Positions 26,574 to 33,480 of a stretch of DNA of 64,000 nt are shown piece by piece. The position numbers and the translations under genes are program-made. Source of the DNA: Micromonospora olivasterospora (GTDB taxonomy: Bacteria > Actinomycetota > Actinomycetes > Mycobacteriales > Micromonosporaceae); NCBI RefSeq assembly GCF_007830265.1, contig NZ_VLKE01000001.1, forward strand, positions 1,240,001-1,304,000. The letters are read 5' to 3'. The notes beneath the pieces are model-generated. The model saw only the letters and a program-made list of their open reading frames with translations. It ran no database searches and was not told the origin of the DNA. Every line of letters starts with the position of its first letter. The first letter of the stretch is position 1.

Positions 26574-27862
26574 GAGTTCTCCTCCGGCAGGTAGGTCAGG
26601 GTCACCCGGTCCTCGGGGCGCAGGACCTCGGCGGCCAGCTCGGCGATCTGGTCGGCGGTCACGGCGAGCCAGGCGGGCAGCCGTTCGGCGGCCTTCGCCG
26701 GGTCACCGAACAGGGTGGCGTAGCGGCCGAGGGTGTCGGCCCGACCGTCGACGGTGGACATCTGCCGCCACCAGGCCGTGGTGAGCAGCGCCTTGGCCCG
26801 GTCCAGCTCGGTGGCCGTCACGGGGACCGTGACCAGCTCGTCGACCACCTCGGCCACCCCGGCTTCGAGCCGCTCGGCGGTCACCCCGGGCCGGGCGGTG
26901 GCGGTGACGACCAGCGGCGCGGGGGCGTACGCGAGGTCCACCCCGTACGCGGCGACGAGGTCGGGCTGGGCGATCCGCTCGCCGTCGGCGAGCCGCTGGT
27001 AGAGGCGGCTGCCCCGGCCGCTGCCCAGCATGGCGGCGAGCACGGTGGCGACGTCGTACCCGGGGGTGCCGAACGGGTGGGTGCGGTGCGCGACGAACAC
27101 GCGGGGGGCGGGCACGGCGGCGGTCACGGTCTCCCGGGCCGGCTCGCCGGTGGCCGGAACGTGCCGCCCGTCGGGCGCGGCGGGGATGTCCTCCCGGGCC
27201 GGGATGGCCCCGAAGTACTTGTCGGCGAGCGCGAACACCTCGGTCGCCGTGGTGTCGCCGACGACAGTGAGCACGGCGTTGTTCGGCGCGTAGTACGTCC
27301 GGTGGAAGCCCTGGAACGTGGCGAGGTCGGCGGCGTCCAGGTCGGCCATCGACCCGATCGTCGCGTGGTGGTACGGGTGACCCGGCGGGTAGAGCAGCGG
27401 CAGCAGCCGCAGCCACGCGTCGCCGTACGGGACGTTCTCGTAGCGCTGGCGACGCTCGTTCTTGACCACCTCGCGCTGGTTGTCCAGCGTCTCCTGGGTC
27501 AGCGCCGGCACCAGGCCGCCCATCCGGTCGGCCTCCAGCCAGAGCGCCAACTCCAGGTGCTCGGCCGGCAGGGTCTCGAAGTAGTTCGTCCGGTCGGGGT
27601 TGGTGGTGGCGTTGAGCGAGCCGCCCGCGCCCTGGACGAACTTCATGTGCTCGGTCTTCGCCACGTTCACCGACCCCTCGAACATCAGGTGCTCGAAGAG
27701 GTGGGCGAAGCCCGTCTGTCCCTCCGGCTCGTGGCGGGAGCCCACGTCGTACCAGAGGTTCACCGCCACCGCCGGGGCGGCGCGGTCCTCGCTCACCACC
27801 ACGCGCAGGCCGTTGTCCAGTCGGGTCGTCTCGATCGGCCAGGGGTAACCGCTGTCGGGCAT
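26570..27862 (-). CDS. M16 zinc-peptidase family, catalytic subunit
   Basis: A 430-residue M16B-type peptidase. The zinc motif HLFEH occurs in GFAHLFEHLMFEGS at about residue 50-60, and the downstream Glu lies in the NQREVVKNERRQRYEN region about 70 residues later, completing the H-x-x-E-H plus E set. KYFGAIPAREDIP and GSRLYQRLADGERIAQ are conserved family segments. No signal peptide is present, so it is probably cytosolic, degrading peptides with the inactive partner encoded directly downstream (ATGA overlap). Confidence 0.93.
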   Translation of the reverse strand: MPDSGYPWPIETTRLDNGLRVVVSEDRAAPAVAVNLWYDVGSRHEPEGQTGFAHLFEHLMFEGSVNVAKTEHMKFVQGAGGSLNATTNPDRTNYFETLPAEHLELALWLEADRMGGLVPALTQETLDNQREVVKNERRQRYENVPYGDAWLRLLPLLYPPGHPYHHATIGSMADLDAADLATFQGFHRTYYAPNNAVLTVVGDTTATEVFALADKYFGAIPAREDIPAAPDGRHVPATGEPARETVTAAVPAPRVFVAHRTHPFGTPGYDVATVLAAMLGSGRGSRLYQRLADGERIAQPDLVAAYGVDLAYAPAPLVVTATARPGVTAERLEAGVAEVVDELVTVPVTATELDRAKALLTTAWWRQMSTVDGRADTLGRYATLFGDPAKAAERLPAWLAVTADQIAELAAEVLRPEDRVTLTYLPEENS

Positions 27863-27967
27863 GGCCCGACGCTATCCGATCGCGCGGGCCGAAAGGTGAC
27901 GAGCCGGCCGCCACGGCCCGGACCGCCCGGCCGCGTGGTCCCGCGGCCGGGCGGCCCGCCGCCGCGC

Positions 27968-28219
27968 TCAGTCCGGCGGCTCGTCCGGGATCGCCGCCCC
28001 CTCGGAGGTACGCCGCTCCGGCACCACGGTCGCCGCCTCCTCGGAGGTACGCCGTTCCAGCACCGTGTCCGGGGCGAGGTTCACGTCCTCCCGGATGTCC
28101 GACTCGGTGAGGATGGCGTCGGCCTGGGCCTGCGGGTCCTCGCTGCCGACGGCAGCTTCCTCGGGCAACAGGTGGGCGCGTGACTCCACCCGGTCCTGGT
28201 CGCTCTGGTCGTGACTCAT
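27968..28219 (-). CDS. Small acidic hypothetical protein
   Basis: An 83-residue, strongly acidic and probably disordered protein. It contains two copies of an ERRTSE(E/G)AA segment near the C-terminus (VLERRTSEEAATVVPERRTSEG is the region, with the repeat unit ERRTSE) and a middle DIREDVNLAPDTV. Function is unknown. The ATG follows GAGGGGAC and overlaps by 4 bases the stop of a 26-residue ORF that itself has an excellent ribosome site. Confidence 0.6.
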   Translation of the reverse strand: MSHDQSDQDRVESRAHLLPEEAAVGSEDPQAQADAILTESDIREDVNLAPDTVLERRTSEEAATVVPERRTSEGAAIPDEPPD

Positions 28220-28296
28220 ACCGTCCCCTCGCTGCGCTCGGCGCCATCACGAGTCATGGCGCTGAGCTGGCCGATTCGGTCGCTACGCTCGCTCAT
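28216..28296 (-). CDS. 26-residue ORF with strong ribosome site, coupled downstream
   Basis: An ORF starting MSERSDRIGQLSAM behind AGGAGGCGGC, one of the strongest ribosome sites in the window. Its TGA overlaps the ATG of the 83-residue gene. The beginning resembles the MSERSE start sequence that recurs in Micromonospora genes. It may be a leader peptide or a duplicated translation-start cassette; no function is claimed. Confidence 0.4.
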   Translation of the reverse strand: MSERSDRIGQLSAMTRDGAERSEGTV

Positions 28297-28346
28297 GCCG
28301 CCTCCTGTACCCGGTCCGGGGCGCCGCGGAACGGCCCCGCCCCGTC

Positions 28347-28442
28347 GGGCCTGGGCAGCACCGCCTCCTCGGGCCCGGGCAGCACCGTCTCCTCAGGCCC
28401 GGGCAGCACCGCCTCCTCAGGCCTGGGCAGCCCCGCCTCCTC
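28347..28442. repeat. Four tandem 24-bp repeats
   Basis: Four near-identical 24-bp units (28347, 28371, 28395, 28419), each close to GGGCCYGGGCAGCACCGCCT plus CCTC. As the length is a multiple of three, the minus strand reads an EEAVLPGP-like octapeptide four times, in a frame that ends in a TGA overlapping the ATG of the 26-residue ORF, but that frame has no start codon upstream. This may be a coding remnant or a minisatellite. Confidence 0.85.
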
Positions 28443-28560
28443 GGGCTGAGCGCACCGGGCCGCGCAGCTCCCCGGCTCAGCGGAACGGGCCGCGCACCTC
28501 CCCGGCTCAGCGGAACGGGCCGCGCAGCTCCCCGGCTCAGCGGAACGGGCCGCGCACCTC
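28441..28560. repeat. 30-bp tandem repeats copying the 3' end of the DUF839 gene
   Basis: Three units of 30 bp (28471-28500, 28501-28530, 28531-28560) plus a degraded fourth (28441-28470). The unit is CCCGGCTCAGCGGAACGGGC followed by CGCGCASCTC. The copy at 28531-28560 contains the last codons and stop of the DUF839 remnant, so the array arose by repeated duplication of that gene's terminus. Alternate units differ by one base (CAG/CAC), suggesting a dimer was duplicated. Confidence 0.88.
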
Positions 28561-29330
28561 GTAGGTGATGCCGCCCGAGGACGAGCCCGAGGTGCCGCGC
28601 TGGGAGGAGAAGTAGAGCCGGGTGCCGTCCGGGGCGAACGCCGGGCCGGTGATCTCCGAGGAGCCCTGCCCGGTGCTCCTCAGGAACGGCGTGACGACGC
28701 CGGTCGGGGTGATTTCCATGTTCCCGCCGTGCTCCGCCACGAAGAGGTCGCCGGAACGGGCCCCGGTGATGTTGTCCACGCCGGTCAGCGGCGCGGCGCC
28801 GCCGGTCACCAACGAGTCGTCGTACGCCAGGTCGATCCGCTGGTTCACCGCGTCGTACGCCCAGACCCGGTTGTCGCCCTTGGTGGTGAACCAGCAGGTC
28901 CCGTCGGCGTACCAGCAGCCCTCGCCGCCGTTGAACACCTTCGCCCCCGAGACCTGCTGCCGGGTGTACGTCGGCGAGCCGTCCGGATCCGGCACCCGCG
29001 CCCAGCTCCCGCCGACGCCCCGCCGCCCGGGCTGATCTCGGAGTTCGAGACGTAGATCCAGCCGGTGCCGGCGGGGAAGCAGGCGCCGCCGTCGGGCGCG
29101 TCGTGCCAGGTGTACGAGGTGCCGGCCACCGCCTGCCGGGAGCGGGCGATCACGCGGCTGGTGAACCCGGCCGGCAACTGGATGCCGTTGGCGTCGGCGG
29201 CGCCCAGCGGCCCGTACGGGCTCGGGCCGGGCTGGGCCGGTGCGGCCGACGCGACGGCGGACCAGAGGCTGCCCGAGACGGCGGCGGTCCCTCCCGCGAC
29301 GGTGGCGAGCAGCAGCGTACGACGGTCCAT
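28537..29330 (-). pseudogene. Tat-secreted PhoX/DUF839-type protein, decayed
   Basis: The ATG at 29330 begins a twin-arginine signal (MDRRTLLLATVAGG...ASAAPAQPG) followed by the normal start of a DUF839/PhoX-like protein (PLGAADANGIQLPAGF, WIYVSNSEISPGGG). Near 29015 the frame is lost. The C-terminal part continues in another frame as WARVPDPDGSPTYTRQQVSG, FNGGEGCWYADGTCWFTTKG, VDNITG and FAPDGTRLYFSSQRG. The central section that I know from intact relatives, between SPGGG and the VPDPDG region, is missing. So there is an internal deletion plus a frame change. Intact members are secreted calcium-dependent phosphatase-like proteins. Decay or assembly collapse cannot be distinguished here. Confidence 0.78.
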
Positions 29331-29447
29331 CCCGACCTCCCGGCGTCGGCGGTGTGTGGTGCCGACGCTACCGACTGCGCCATCGATGAAGGTGAACGTG
29401 AGGCGAGACTTTCCCCACGACTGGGTGAGCACCGCCGTCGCGTCGGG

Positions 29448-29453
29448 TAGGCT
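29448..29453 (+). promoter_or_regulatory. Predicted -10 box, leaderless start of the aromatic leader
   Basis: TAGGCT fits the actinobacterial TANNNT -10 consensus and lies 7 bases before the GTG of the leader peptide, so transcription would begin at or next to that codon (a leaderless mRNA). The -35 at 29425-29430 (GTGAGC) is weak. Confidence 0.5.
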
Positions 29454-29460
29454 GACCGGC

Positions 29461-29526
29461 GTGACGCGGTCGTATCGATGGTTTAGGCAGCCGGCTGGAG
29501 GAGCCGGTGACCTCACCATGATCTGA
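29461..29526 (+). CDS. Aromatic-residue leader peptide (attenuator) for DAHP synthase
   Basis: A 21-residue ORF beginning VTRSYRWFRQ, with Tyr, Trp and Phe as residues 5, 7 and 8, ends in TGA 26 bases before a terminator hairpin and 114 bases before the DAHP synthase gene. A clustered run of all three aromatic residues is what a transcription attenuator sensing charged Tyr-, Trp- and Phe-tRNAs would use. An alternative hairpin, CCGGCT (29491-29496) with AGCCGG (29502-29507), and another GAGCCGGC at 29541-29548 provide the competing pairings. The biological role is inferred from this arrangement. Confidence 0.72.
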   Translation: MTRSYRWFRQPAGGAGDLTMI

Positions 29527-29551
29527 CGTCACTCCTCTTCGAGCCGGCACA

Positions 29552-29574
29552 GGCAGGGCGAGCCCCTGCCTTTT
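29552..29574 (+). terminator. Attenuator hairpin before DAHP synthase
   Basis: GGCAGGG (29552-29558) and CCCTGCC (29564-29570), loop CGAGC, followed by TTTT (29571-29574): an intrinsic terminator placed between the leader peptide and the structural gene, so it would stop transcription unless an upstream pairing prevents it. Confidence 0.8.
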
Positions 29575-29639
29575 GCGTACGAGCAGCCGGCTCGACCCCG
29601 GGCGCCGGCCCCGGGCGCGGTCGGCGGAAGGAACCCATC

Positions 29640-30725
29640 GTGACGACCCCCGACCGGGTCATCGACCAGCGGATCGACCGCGTCGTGCCGTTGACCACCC
29701 CTGCCCTGCTCCACCACGACCTGCCCCTGGAGGCACCGCTCGCCGCGACGGTGCTCGACGGCCGGCGCGCGGTCGGCCGCGTGCTGGACCGCGCCGACGA
29801 CCGCCTGCTCGTGGTGGTCGGCCCCTGCTCCGTGCACGACCCGGCCGCCGCCCTCGACTACGCGCGGCGGCTGCGCGCGGCGGCCGACAGGCTCGCCGAC
29901 GACCTGCTGATCGTGATGCGGGTCTACTTCGAGAAGCCGCGCTCCACCGTCGGCTGGAAGGGCCTGATCAACGATCCCGGGCTGGACGGCTCCGGCGACG
30001 TGAACACCGGCCTGCGTACGGCGCGGGCGCTGCTGCTGGACGTGCTGCGCCTCGGCCTCCCGGTGGGCTGCGAGTTCCTCGACCCGATCACCCCGCAGTA
30101 CATCGCCGACACGGTCGGCTGGGGCGCGATCGGTGCTCGGACGGTGGAAAGCCAGGTGCACCGGCAGCTCGCCTCGGGCCTGTCCATGCCGATCGGAATG
30201 AAGAACCGTCCCGACGGCAGCATCACGACGGCGGTGGACGCGATCCGGGCGGCCGGCGTCCCGCACGTCTTTCCCGGCATCGACGTCTCCGGCACCCCGG
30301 CGATCATGCACACCCGGGGCAACGCCGACGGTCACCTGGTCCTGCGCGGCGGCCGGGGCGGCCCGAACTACGACGCGGACTCCGTCGCGGCGGCGCTGGA
30401 GCAGCTCGGGTCGGCCGGGCTGCCGGAGCGCGTGGTGGTCGACGCCAGCCACGACAACAGCGGCAAGGACCACCGCCGTCAGCCGCTGGTCGCCGCCGAC
30501 GTCGCGGCTCAGCTCGCCGCCGGCCAGCGCGGCATCGTCGGCATCATGCTGGAGAGCTTCCTGCTCCCCGGGCGGCAGGACCTGGACCCGACCCGGGAGC
30601 TGGAGTACGGCCGCTCCATCACGGATGCCTGCATCGGCTGGGACACGACGGCGGAGGTGCTGGACGACCTGGCGACTGCCGTCCGCGCCCGCCGCCGCAC
30701 CCCGGCCCTGACCACCCCCGCCTAA
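29640..30725 (+). CDS. aroF: 3-deoxy-7-phosphoheptulonate (DAHP) synthase, type I-alpha
   Basis: A 361-residue enzyme condensing phosphoenolpyruvate and erythrose 4-phosphate at the start of the shikimate pathway. It is of the E. coli AroF/AroG/AroH type: VVVGPCSVHDP (metal-binding Cys), YFEKPRSTVGWKGLINDP, GCEFLDPITPQYIAD, IGARTVESQVHRQLASGLS, FPIG-like MPIGMKNRPDG, VVDASHDNSGKDH (metal His), GIMLESFL (metal Glu) and DACIGWDTT (metal Asp). Many actinomycetes rely on the unrelated type II enzyme, so a type I copy is worth noting. The GTG start follows GGAAGGAA. The gene is preceded by an apparent aromatic-residue attenuator. Confidence 0.95.
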   Translation: MTTPDRVIDQRIDRVVPLTTPALLHHDLPLEAPLAATVLDGRRAVGRVLDRADDRLLVVVGPCSVHDPAAALDYARRLRAAADRLADDLLIVMRVYFEKPRSTVGWKGLINDPGLDGSGDVNTGLRTARALLLDVLRLGLPVGCEFLDPITPQYIADTVGWGAIGARTVESQVHRQLASGLSMPIGMKNRPDGSITTAVDAIRAAGVPHVFPGIDVSGTPAIMHTRGNADGHLVLRGGRGGPNYDADSVAAALEQLGSAGLPERVVVDASHDNSGKDHRRQPLVAADVAAQLAAGQRGIVGIMLESFLLPGRQDLDPTRELEYGRSITDACIGWDTTAEVLDDLATAVRARRRTPALTTPA

Positions 30726-30730
30726 CCCCG

Positions 30731-30820
30731 ACCCACCCACCCCCACCCCCACCCCCACCCCACCCCACCCGCACCCCTCCCCCCACCCCCCACCCCCTCC
30801 ACCCACCCCCCTTCCCCCCT
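30731..30820. repeat. CCCCACCCC-type C-tract
   Basis: About 90 bases of C runs separated by A (or T), just after the DAHP synthase stop. It is the approximate complement of the G-tract at 30948-30997; the two flank the third palindrome and could pair with each other or form a quadruplex on the minus strand. Confidence 0.8.
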
Positions 30821-30865
30821 GGCCGACGAGGTAGCGCGAGCGCACCTCCGTGCCGTCGGCCAGCT

Positions 30866-30928
30866 CGGCGATCAAGAGGTTTGCGTCGAGTTCCGACTCC
30901 CCTTCTGACGCAAACTTCTTGATCGTCG
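30866..30928. repeat. Dispersed GATCAAGA palindrome, copy 3
   Basis: Arms 30866-30887 (CGGCGATCAAGAGGTTTGCG, TC) and 30907-30928 (ending CTTCTTGATCGTCG) match at 20 of 22 positions around a 19-base loop. This is the best conserved member with copy 2. It is bracketed by a C-tract on the left and a G-tract on the right. Confidence 0.85.
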
Positions 30929-30947
30929 CGGACCGACGGGTGGGCCG

Positions 30948-30997
30948 GGGCGGGGTGGGGTGGGGGGTGGGGGTGGGGGGTGGGGTGGGGTCGGGGG
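30948..30997. repeat. GGGGTGGGG-type G-tract
   Basis: About 50 bases of G runs broken by single T (or C), to the right of palindrome copy 3; same composition and same side as the tract next to copy 2. Confidence 0.8.
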
Positions 30998-31001
30998 AAT
31001 G

Positions 31002-31039
31002 CAGCGGCGCCCCCGGCCGGAAGGCCGGGGGCGCCGCTG
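31002..31039. terminator. Perfect 17-bp GC hairpin with GGAA tetraloop
   Basis: CAGCGGCGCCCCCGGCC (31002-31018) and GGCCGGGGGCGCCGCTG (31023-31039) pair perfectly around GGAA. There is no U-run, so it would be an actinobacterial L-shaped-type terminator or an RNA stabiliser. The remainder of 30726-31238 has no gene I can support. Confidence 0.7.
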
Positions 31040-31238
31040 GGTGTCGGTGTGCAGGTCGCCTCTCGGCGCGTGGCGCGACGCGGCTCCAGCCGGACGGTAT
31101 TCCGCGAAGGCGATTTCAGGTGAGGCCCGGGGACACTGGGCACACCGACACCCCACACAACCGCGGCGAGCACCCGGCTGTTCCGGGGTGATCAGTGACG
31201 CGCGTCACATCCTGCGGGGGCATGGCGGGCCGGGTGAC

Positions 31239-31263
31239 GTTTGACCGTTTCCGGCCCGGGTAG
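31239..31263 (+). promoter_or_regulatory. Sigma-B/SigF-type promoter candidate
   Basis: GTTT (31239-31242), 15 bases, then GGGTAG (31258-31263). This fits the actinobacterial stress-sigma consensus GTTT-N14-17-GGGTAT. The start codon lies 10 bases after the -10, with no ribosome site, implying a leaderless or nearly leaderless transcript. Confidence 0.55.
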
Positions 31264-31272
31264 CTGGTCGTC

Positions 31273-31596
31273 ATGAGCGACGAGGCCATCACCGACGGGC
31301 CGGGAACCGAGCGCACCGCGCCCGGCCGGGGCGTGCCCGACGCGGCCGTGACGAATGCCGCGGCGACGGACGCGCCCGCGGGCCCGGAGGCGGGCGACGA
31401 GCCGGACAGCCGGCCACTGGACGAGCTGCTCGACGACATCTACCACGGTCAGGAGCGGATCAGCCAGGCGACGATCTACCGCCGGGCGGTCGCCGCCGAG
31501 CTGCCCGCGGCGCTGCTCACCCGGATCGCCGCCCTTCCCGAGGGCGAGTACGCGGTGGACGAGGTGGCCGACCAGCTTGGCGGGACGGTGACGTGA
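31273..31596 (+). CDS. Small hypothetical protein
   Basis: A 107-residue protein. The first 45 residues are Ala/Thr/Gly-rich and disordered. Residues about 48-105 are ordered: LDELLDDIYHGQERISQATIYRRAV, then LLTRIAALPEGEYAVDEVADQLGG, a helical unit of a type common in Micromonosporaceae but without a name known to me. It has no ribosome site and a candidate stress-sigma promoter just upstream. The stop overlaps a GTG that could start the following frame. Confidence 0.62.
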   Translation: MSDEAITDGPGTERTAPGRGVPDAAVTNAAATDAPAGPEAGDEPDSRPLDELLDDIYHGQERISQATIYRRAVAAELPAALLTRIAALPEGEYAVDEVADQLGGTVT

Positions 31597-31610
31597 GCCG
31601 CGTTGCCGGA

Positions 31611-31677
31611 AACAGCGGCCGGGCCGGGAGCCGCGCTGTCGGCACTCCGAACAGCGGCCGGGCCGGGAGCCGCGCTG
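31611..31677. repeat. 28-bp direct repeat pair
   Basis: AACAGCGGCCGGGCCGGGAG plus CCGCGCTG occurs at 31611-31638 and identically at 31650-31677, 39 bp apart. It lies between two small genes; if the second gene started at the GTG at 31593 the repeat would be coding. Confidence 0.8.
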
Positions 31678-31739
31678 CGGGCGCGTCGCGAGCAACAGGC
31701 GGCCCGGGCCCGCACGGCCCCGACGGAGAGGACAGCGAG

Positions 31740-31937
31740 ATGACCGATCGCGAGGAGCAGCGCCCGGAGCACGTCGCGGCGCTCGGGCAGCCGCCGGCGG
31801 GCCGGGACGCCACGCCCGACCCGGACTTCGCCAACGAGCACGACCGGACGGCGGTGGCGCGGGACGTGATCACCGGCGAGGACGAGGACGACCGCGAGCC
31901 GGAGTCGCCGCACGGCTGGTCCGGCATGCAACCCTGA
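31740..31937 (+). CDS. Small acidic hypothetical protein
   Basis: A 65-residue, Asp/Glu-rich protein (MTDREEQRPEHVAALGQPPA...DPDFANEHDRTAVARDVITG). The ATG follows GGAGAGGAC. An alternative GTG at 31593 would add 49 low-complexity residues and overlap the previous stop. It is probably co-transcribed with the preceding small gene. Function is unknown and the protein is probably disordered. Confidence 0.5.
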   Translation: MTDREEQRPEHVAALGQPPAGRDATPDPDFANEHDRTAVARDVITGEDEDDREPESPHGWSGMQP

Positions 31938-31986
31938 GGCCCGCCGGACCCCTGCGGCCCGAGCCGGGGCCCGTGCAGCGCCCGAG

Positions 31987-32074
31987 ACCCGCGTGCGCCG
32001 TGCGCCCCTGAGTCCCGCAGGACCCGCAGACCCGCGTGCGCCGTGCGACCCTGAGTCCCGCGGGCCCCGTGCAG
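31987..32074. repeat. Two tandem copies of a ~43-bp unit
   Basis: ACCCGCGTGCGCCGTGCG begins a unit at 31987 and again at 32030; the units share CCCTGAGTCCCGC and then diverge, the second followed by short CGCGGGCCCCGTG repeats. It occupies most of the gap between the small acidic gene and the DUF1360 gene. Confidence 0.7.
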
Positions 32075-32104
32075 ACCCGCGGGCCCCGTGCGGCCCGCCA
32101 GACG

Positions 32105-32641
32105 TCAGTCCTGGCGACCACCCTCGGCGGCCCGCTGCGCCACCGCGTAGCCCATCTGGAGGAAGTCGGACGCGGCCACCGCGGTCAGCGCGGTGGCCAC
32201 CAGCCGGGTCAGCCGGGGGGCCAGCACGAGGCCGCCCGTGAGGCCGGTGGCGACCCACACGGCCAGGCAGAACGGGCAGCTGAGCAGCTCGCCGATGGCG
32301 TGCCGGGTGGAGCTGCCGGAGTCCCTGACCTGCTCCATCACCTCGCCGCTGCCGGTCGGGCGGTCGTAGCGGGTGAAGGGGGCGCGCAGCGGGCTGGTGA
32401 CGGCGTCCTTGGACAGCAGCCGGCTCAGTTTGTGGGTGGCGATGCCGAGCAGCACCACGTCCGCGGCGGCGGGCCGTTCCGGTACGGGTCGGCCGGTCGC
32501 CTTGGCCAGCGCGGCGATCGAGGCGGTCACCCCCGCGTACGTGCCCATCGCCGCCAGGTAGCCCCCCAGCGGGCGGTGCTCGTGCGGCGCGTACGCCTGG
32601 CGCAGCCGCGCCACCTTCTGTTTCAGGGTGCTCTGGGTCAA
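32105..32641 (-). CDS. DUF1360 family membrane protein
   Basis: A 178-residue protein with three to four hydrophobic segments and the family's CPFC motif (GELLSCPFCLAVWVATG). Also visible are ADVVLLGIATHKLSRLLSKDAVTSPLRAPFT, typical of DUF1360; related Bacillus proteins are linked to sporulation or spore coat, but the actinomycete role is unknown. The start is a TTG behind GAGGAGACCGGG. Monocistronic by spacing. Confidence 0.85.
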   Translation of the reverse strand: MTQSTLKQKVARLRQAYAPHEHRPLGGYLAAMGTYAGVTASIAALAKATGRPVPERPAAADVVLLGIATHKLSRLLSKDAVTSPLRAPFTRYDRPTGSGEVMEQVRDSGSSTRHAIGELLSCPFCLAVWVATGLTGGLVLAPRLTRLVATALTAVAASDFLQMGYAVAQRAAEGGRQD

Positions 32642-32699
32642 CCCGGTCTCCTCGTCGTCTCAGGGAACCCGCGCGTCGCAGGGGGCGGTGAACGGCGGC

Positions 32700-33032
32700 T
32701 CAGCCCGCGGTCAGGTTGTCGTCCACCTCGCGGGCCAGGTTGGCGAGGGTCTCGTCGGCCAGCCCCGCGTCCTGGACGGACCCGCCGGCCAGGTCCAGGG
32801 TCACCCGGGCACCCCCGGCGTCGACCGGTTCCACCTGGATCTCGGCCGACCAGCCGGGGGAGGACTCGCTGGCCCACCGGGCCCGCATCTGCCCCGTGCT
32901 GACGTCGGGGCGGCTGCCGCCGTCGGTCCGGAGCGCCTCGGGCAGCCACGCCGCCGCGCGGTCGGGGTCGGTCGCCGTGTTGAAGACGACCTCGGGCGGC
33001 GCGGACATCCCGCGCTCGGCGTGGTGCCGCAT
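32700..33032 (-). CDS. SRPBCC-fold (START-like) small protein
   Basis: A 110-residue protein. The pattern SAPPEVVFNTATDPDRAAAWLPEAL is the start of a polyketide-cyclase/SRPBCC fold, followed by strands (WSAEIQVEPVDAGGARVTLDL) and a long C-terminal helix (ETLANLAREVDDNLTAG). The fold binds hydrophobic ligands; no substrate is predictable. Its start shares a base with the stop of the upstream gene (TGATG), so the two are co-translated from a probable stress-sigma promoter. Confidence 0.78.
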   Translation of the reverse strand: MRHHAERGMSAPPEVVFNTATDPDRAAAWLPEALRTDGGSRPDVSTGQMRARWASESSPGWSAEIQVEPVDAGGARVTLDLAGGSVQDAGLADETLANLAREVDDNLTAG

Positions 33033-33358
33033 CACTCGTCCCGGAGGCGGTTGGGGTCGATCTCACGCCCGGGATACCGGGCGAGGTACTCGGTCTCCAG
33101 CTCGGCCGTGCGGCGCAGGTGGTTGGCCAGCGCCGAGTCGGTCGCGTGCCGCAGGGTGTCGAGGCGGGTGCGGTGCAGGCTGTGCATCTCGCGGATCAGG
33201 TCCTCGTCGGCCAACTCCGCGGGGTCGATCCCCAGCTCGACGTCGCCGGCCGCGGCGTCCGTGGACATGTCGTGAAGGTGGTCGCCGTCCCACTCGGGCA
33301 CCCGCTGCTCCGGGCTGGCGTCCGTCGTACCGGCGCTCCACCGTACCGATTCGGTCAT
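33032..33358 (-). CDS. Small conserved actinobacterial protein (DUF6158-like)
   Basis: A 108-residue protein with a helical C-terminal core: ELADEDLIREMHSLHRTRLDTLRHATDSALANHLRRTAELETEYLARYP (read as the segments LIREMHSLHRTRLDTL and ALANHLRRTAELETEYL). This layout matches the small actinobacterial family I know as DUF6158, function unknown. The ATG follows GAGGGGGCGACG. A GTTT-N15-GGGCAT promoter lies 40 bp upstream. It is first of a two-gene unit with an SRPBCC protein. Confidence 0.7.
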   Translation of the reverse strand: MTESVRWSAGTTDASPEQRVPEWDGDHLHDMSTDAAAGDVELGIDPAELADEDLIREMHSLHRTRLDTLRHATDSALANHLRRTAELETEYLARYPGREIDPNRLRDE

Positions 33359-33397
33359 CGTCGCCCCCTCGTCTCGTCTGGGCTGGCGTCTAGACGG

Positions 33398-33422
33398 ATG
33401 CCCAGAGCCGGTGCCACCAAAC
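33398..33422 (-). promoter_or_regulatory. Sigma-B/SigF-type promoter candidate
   Basis: On the minus strand GTTT (33422-33419), 15 bases, then GGGCAT (33403-33398), about 40 bases before the ATG at 33358. It matches the stress-sigma consensus with one change in the -10. Confidence 0.5.
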
Positions 33423-33480
33423 CCCGTGCAACTACGACACCGCGTCGGAGAGCGCCGCCGGCCCCGGTACCCTCGTAGGC

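Noticed and set aside
28347-28560. Possible CRISPR array
   Set aside because: The 24- and 30-bp repeats are directly contiguous with no unique spacers, and no cas genes are nearby.
31593-31739. N-terminal extension of the 65-residue acidic gene from a GTG overlapping the previous stop
   Set aside because: The extension is low-complexity and spans a 28-bp direct repeat; the ATG at 31740 has the better ribosome site.
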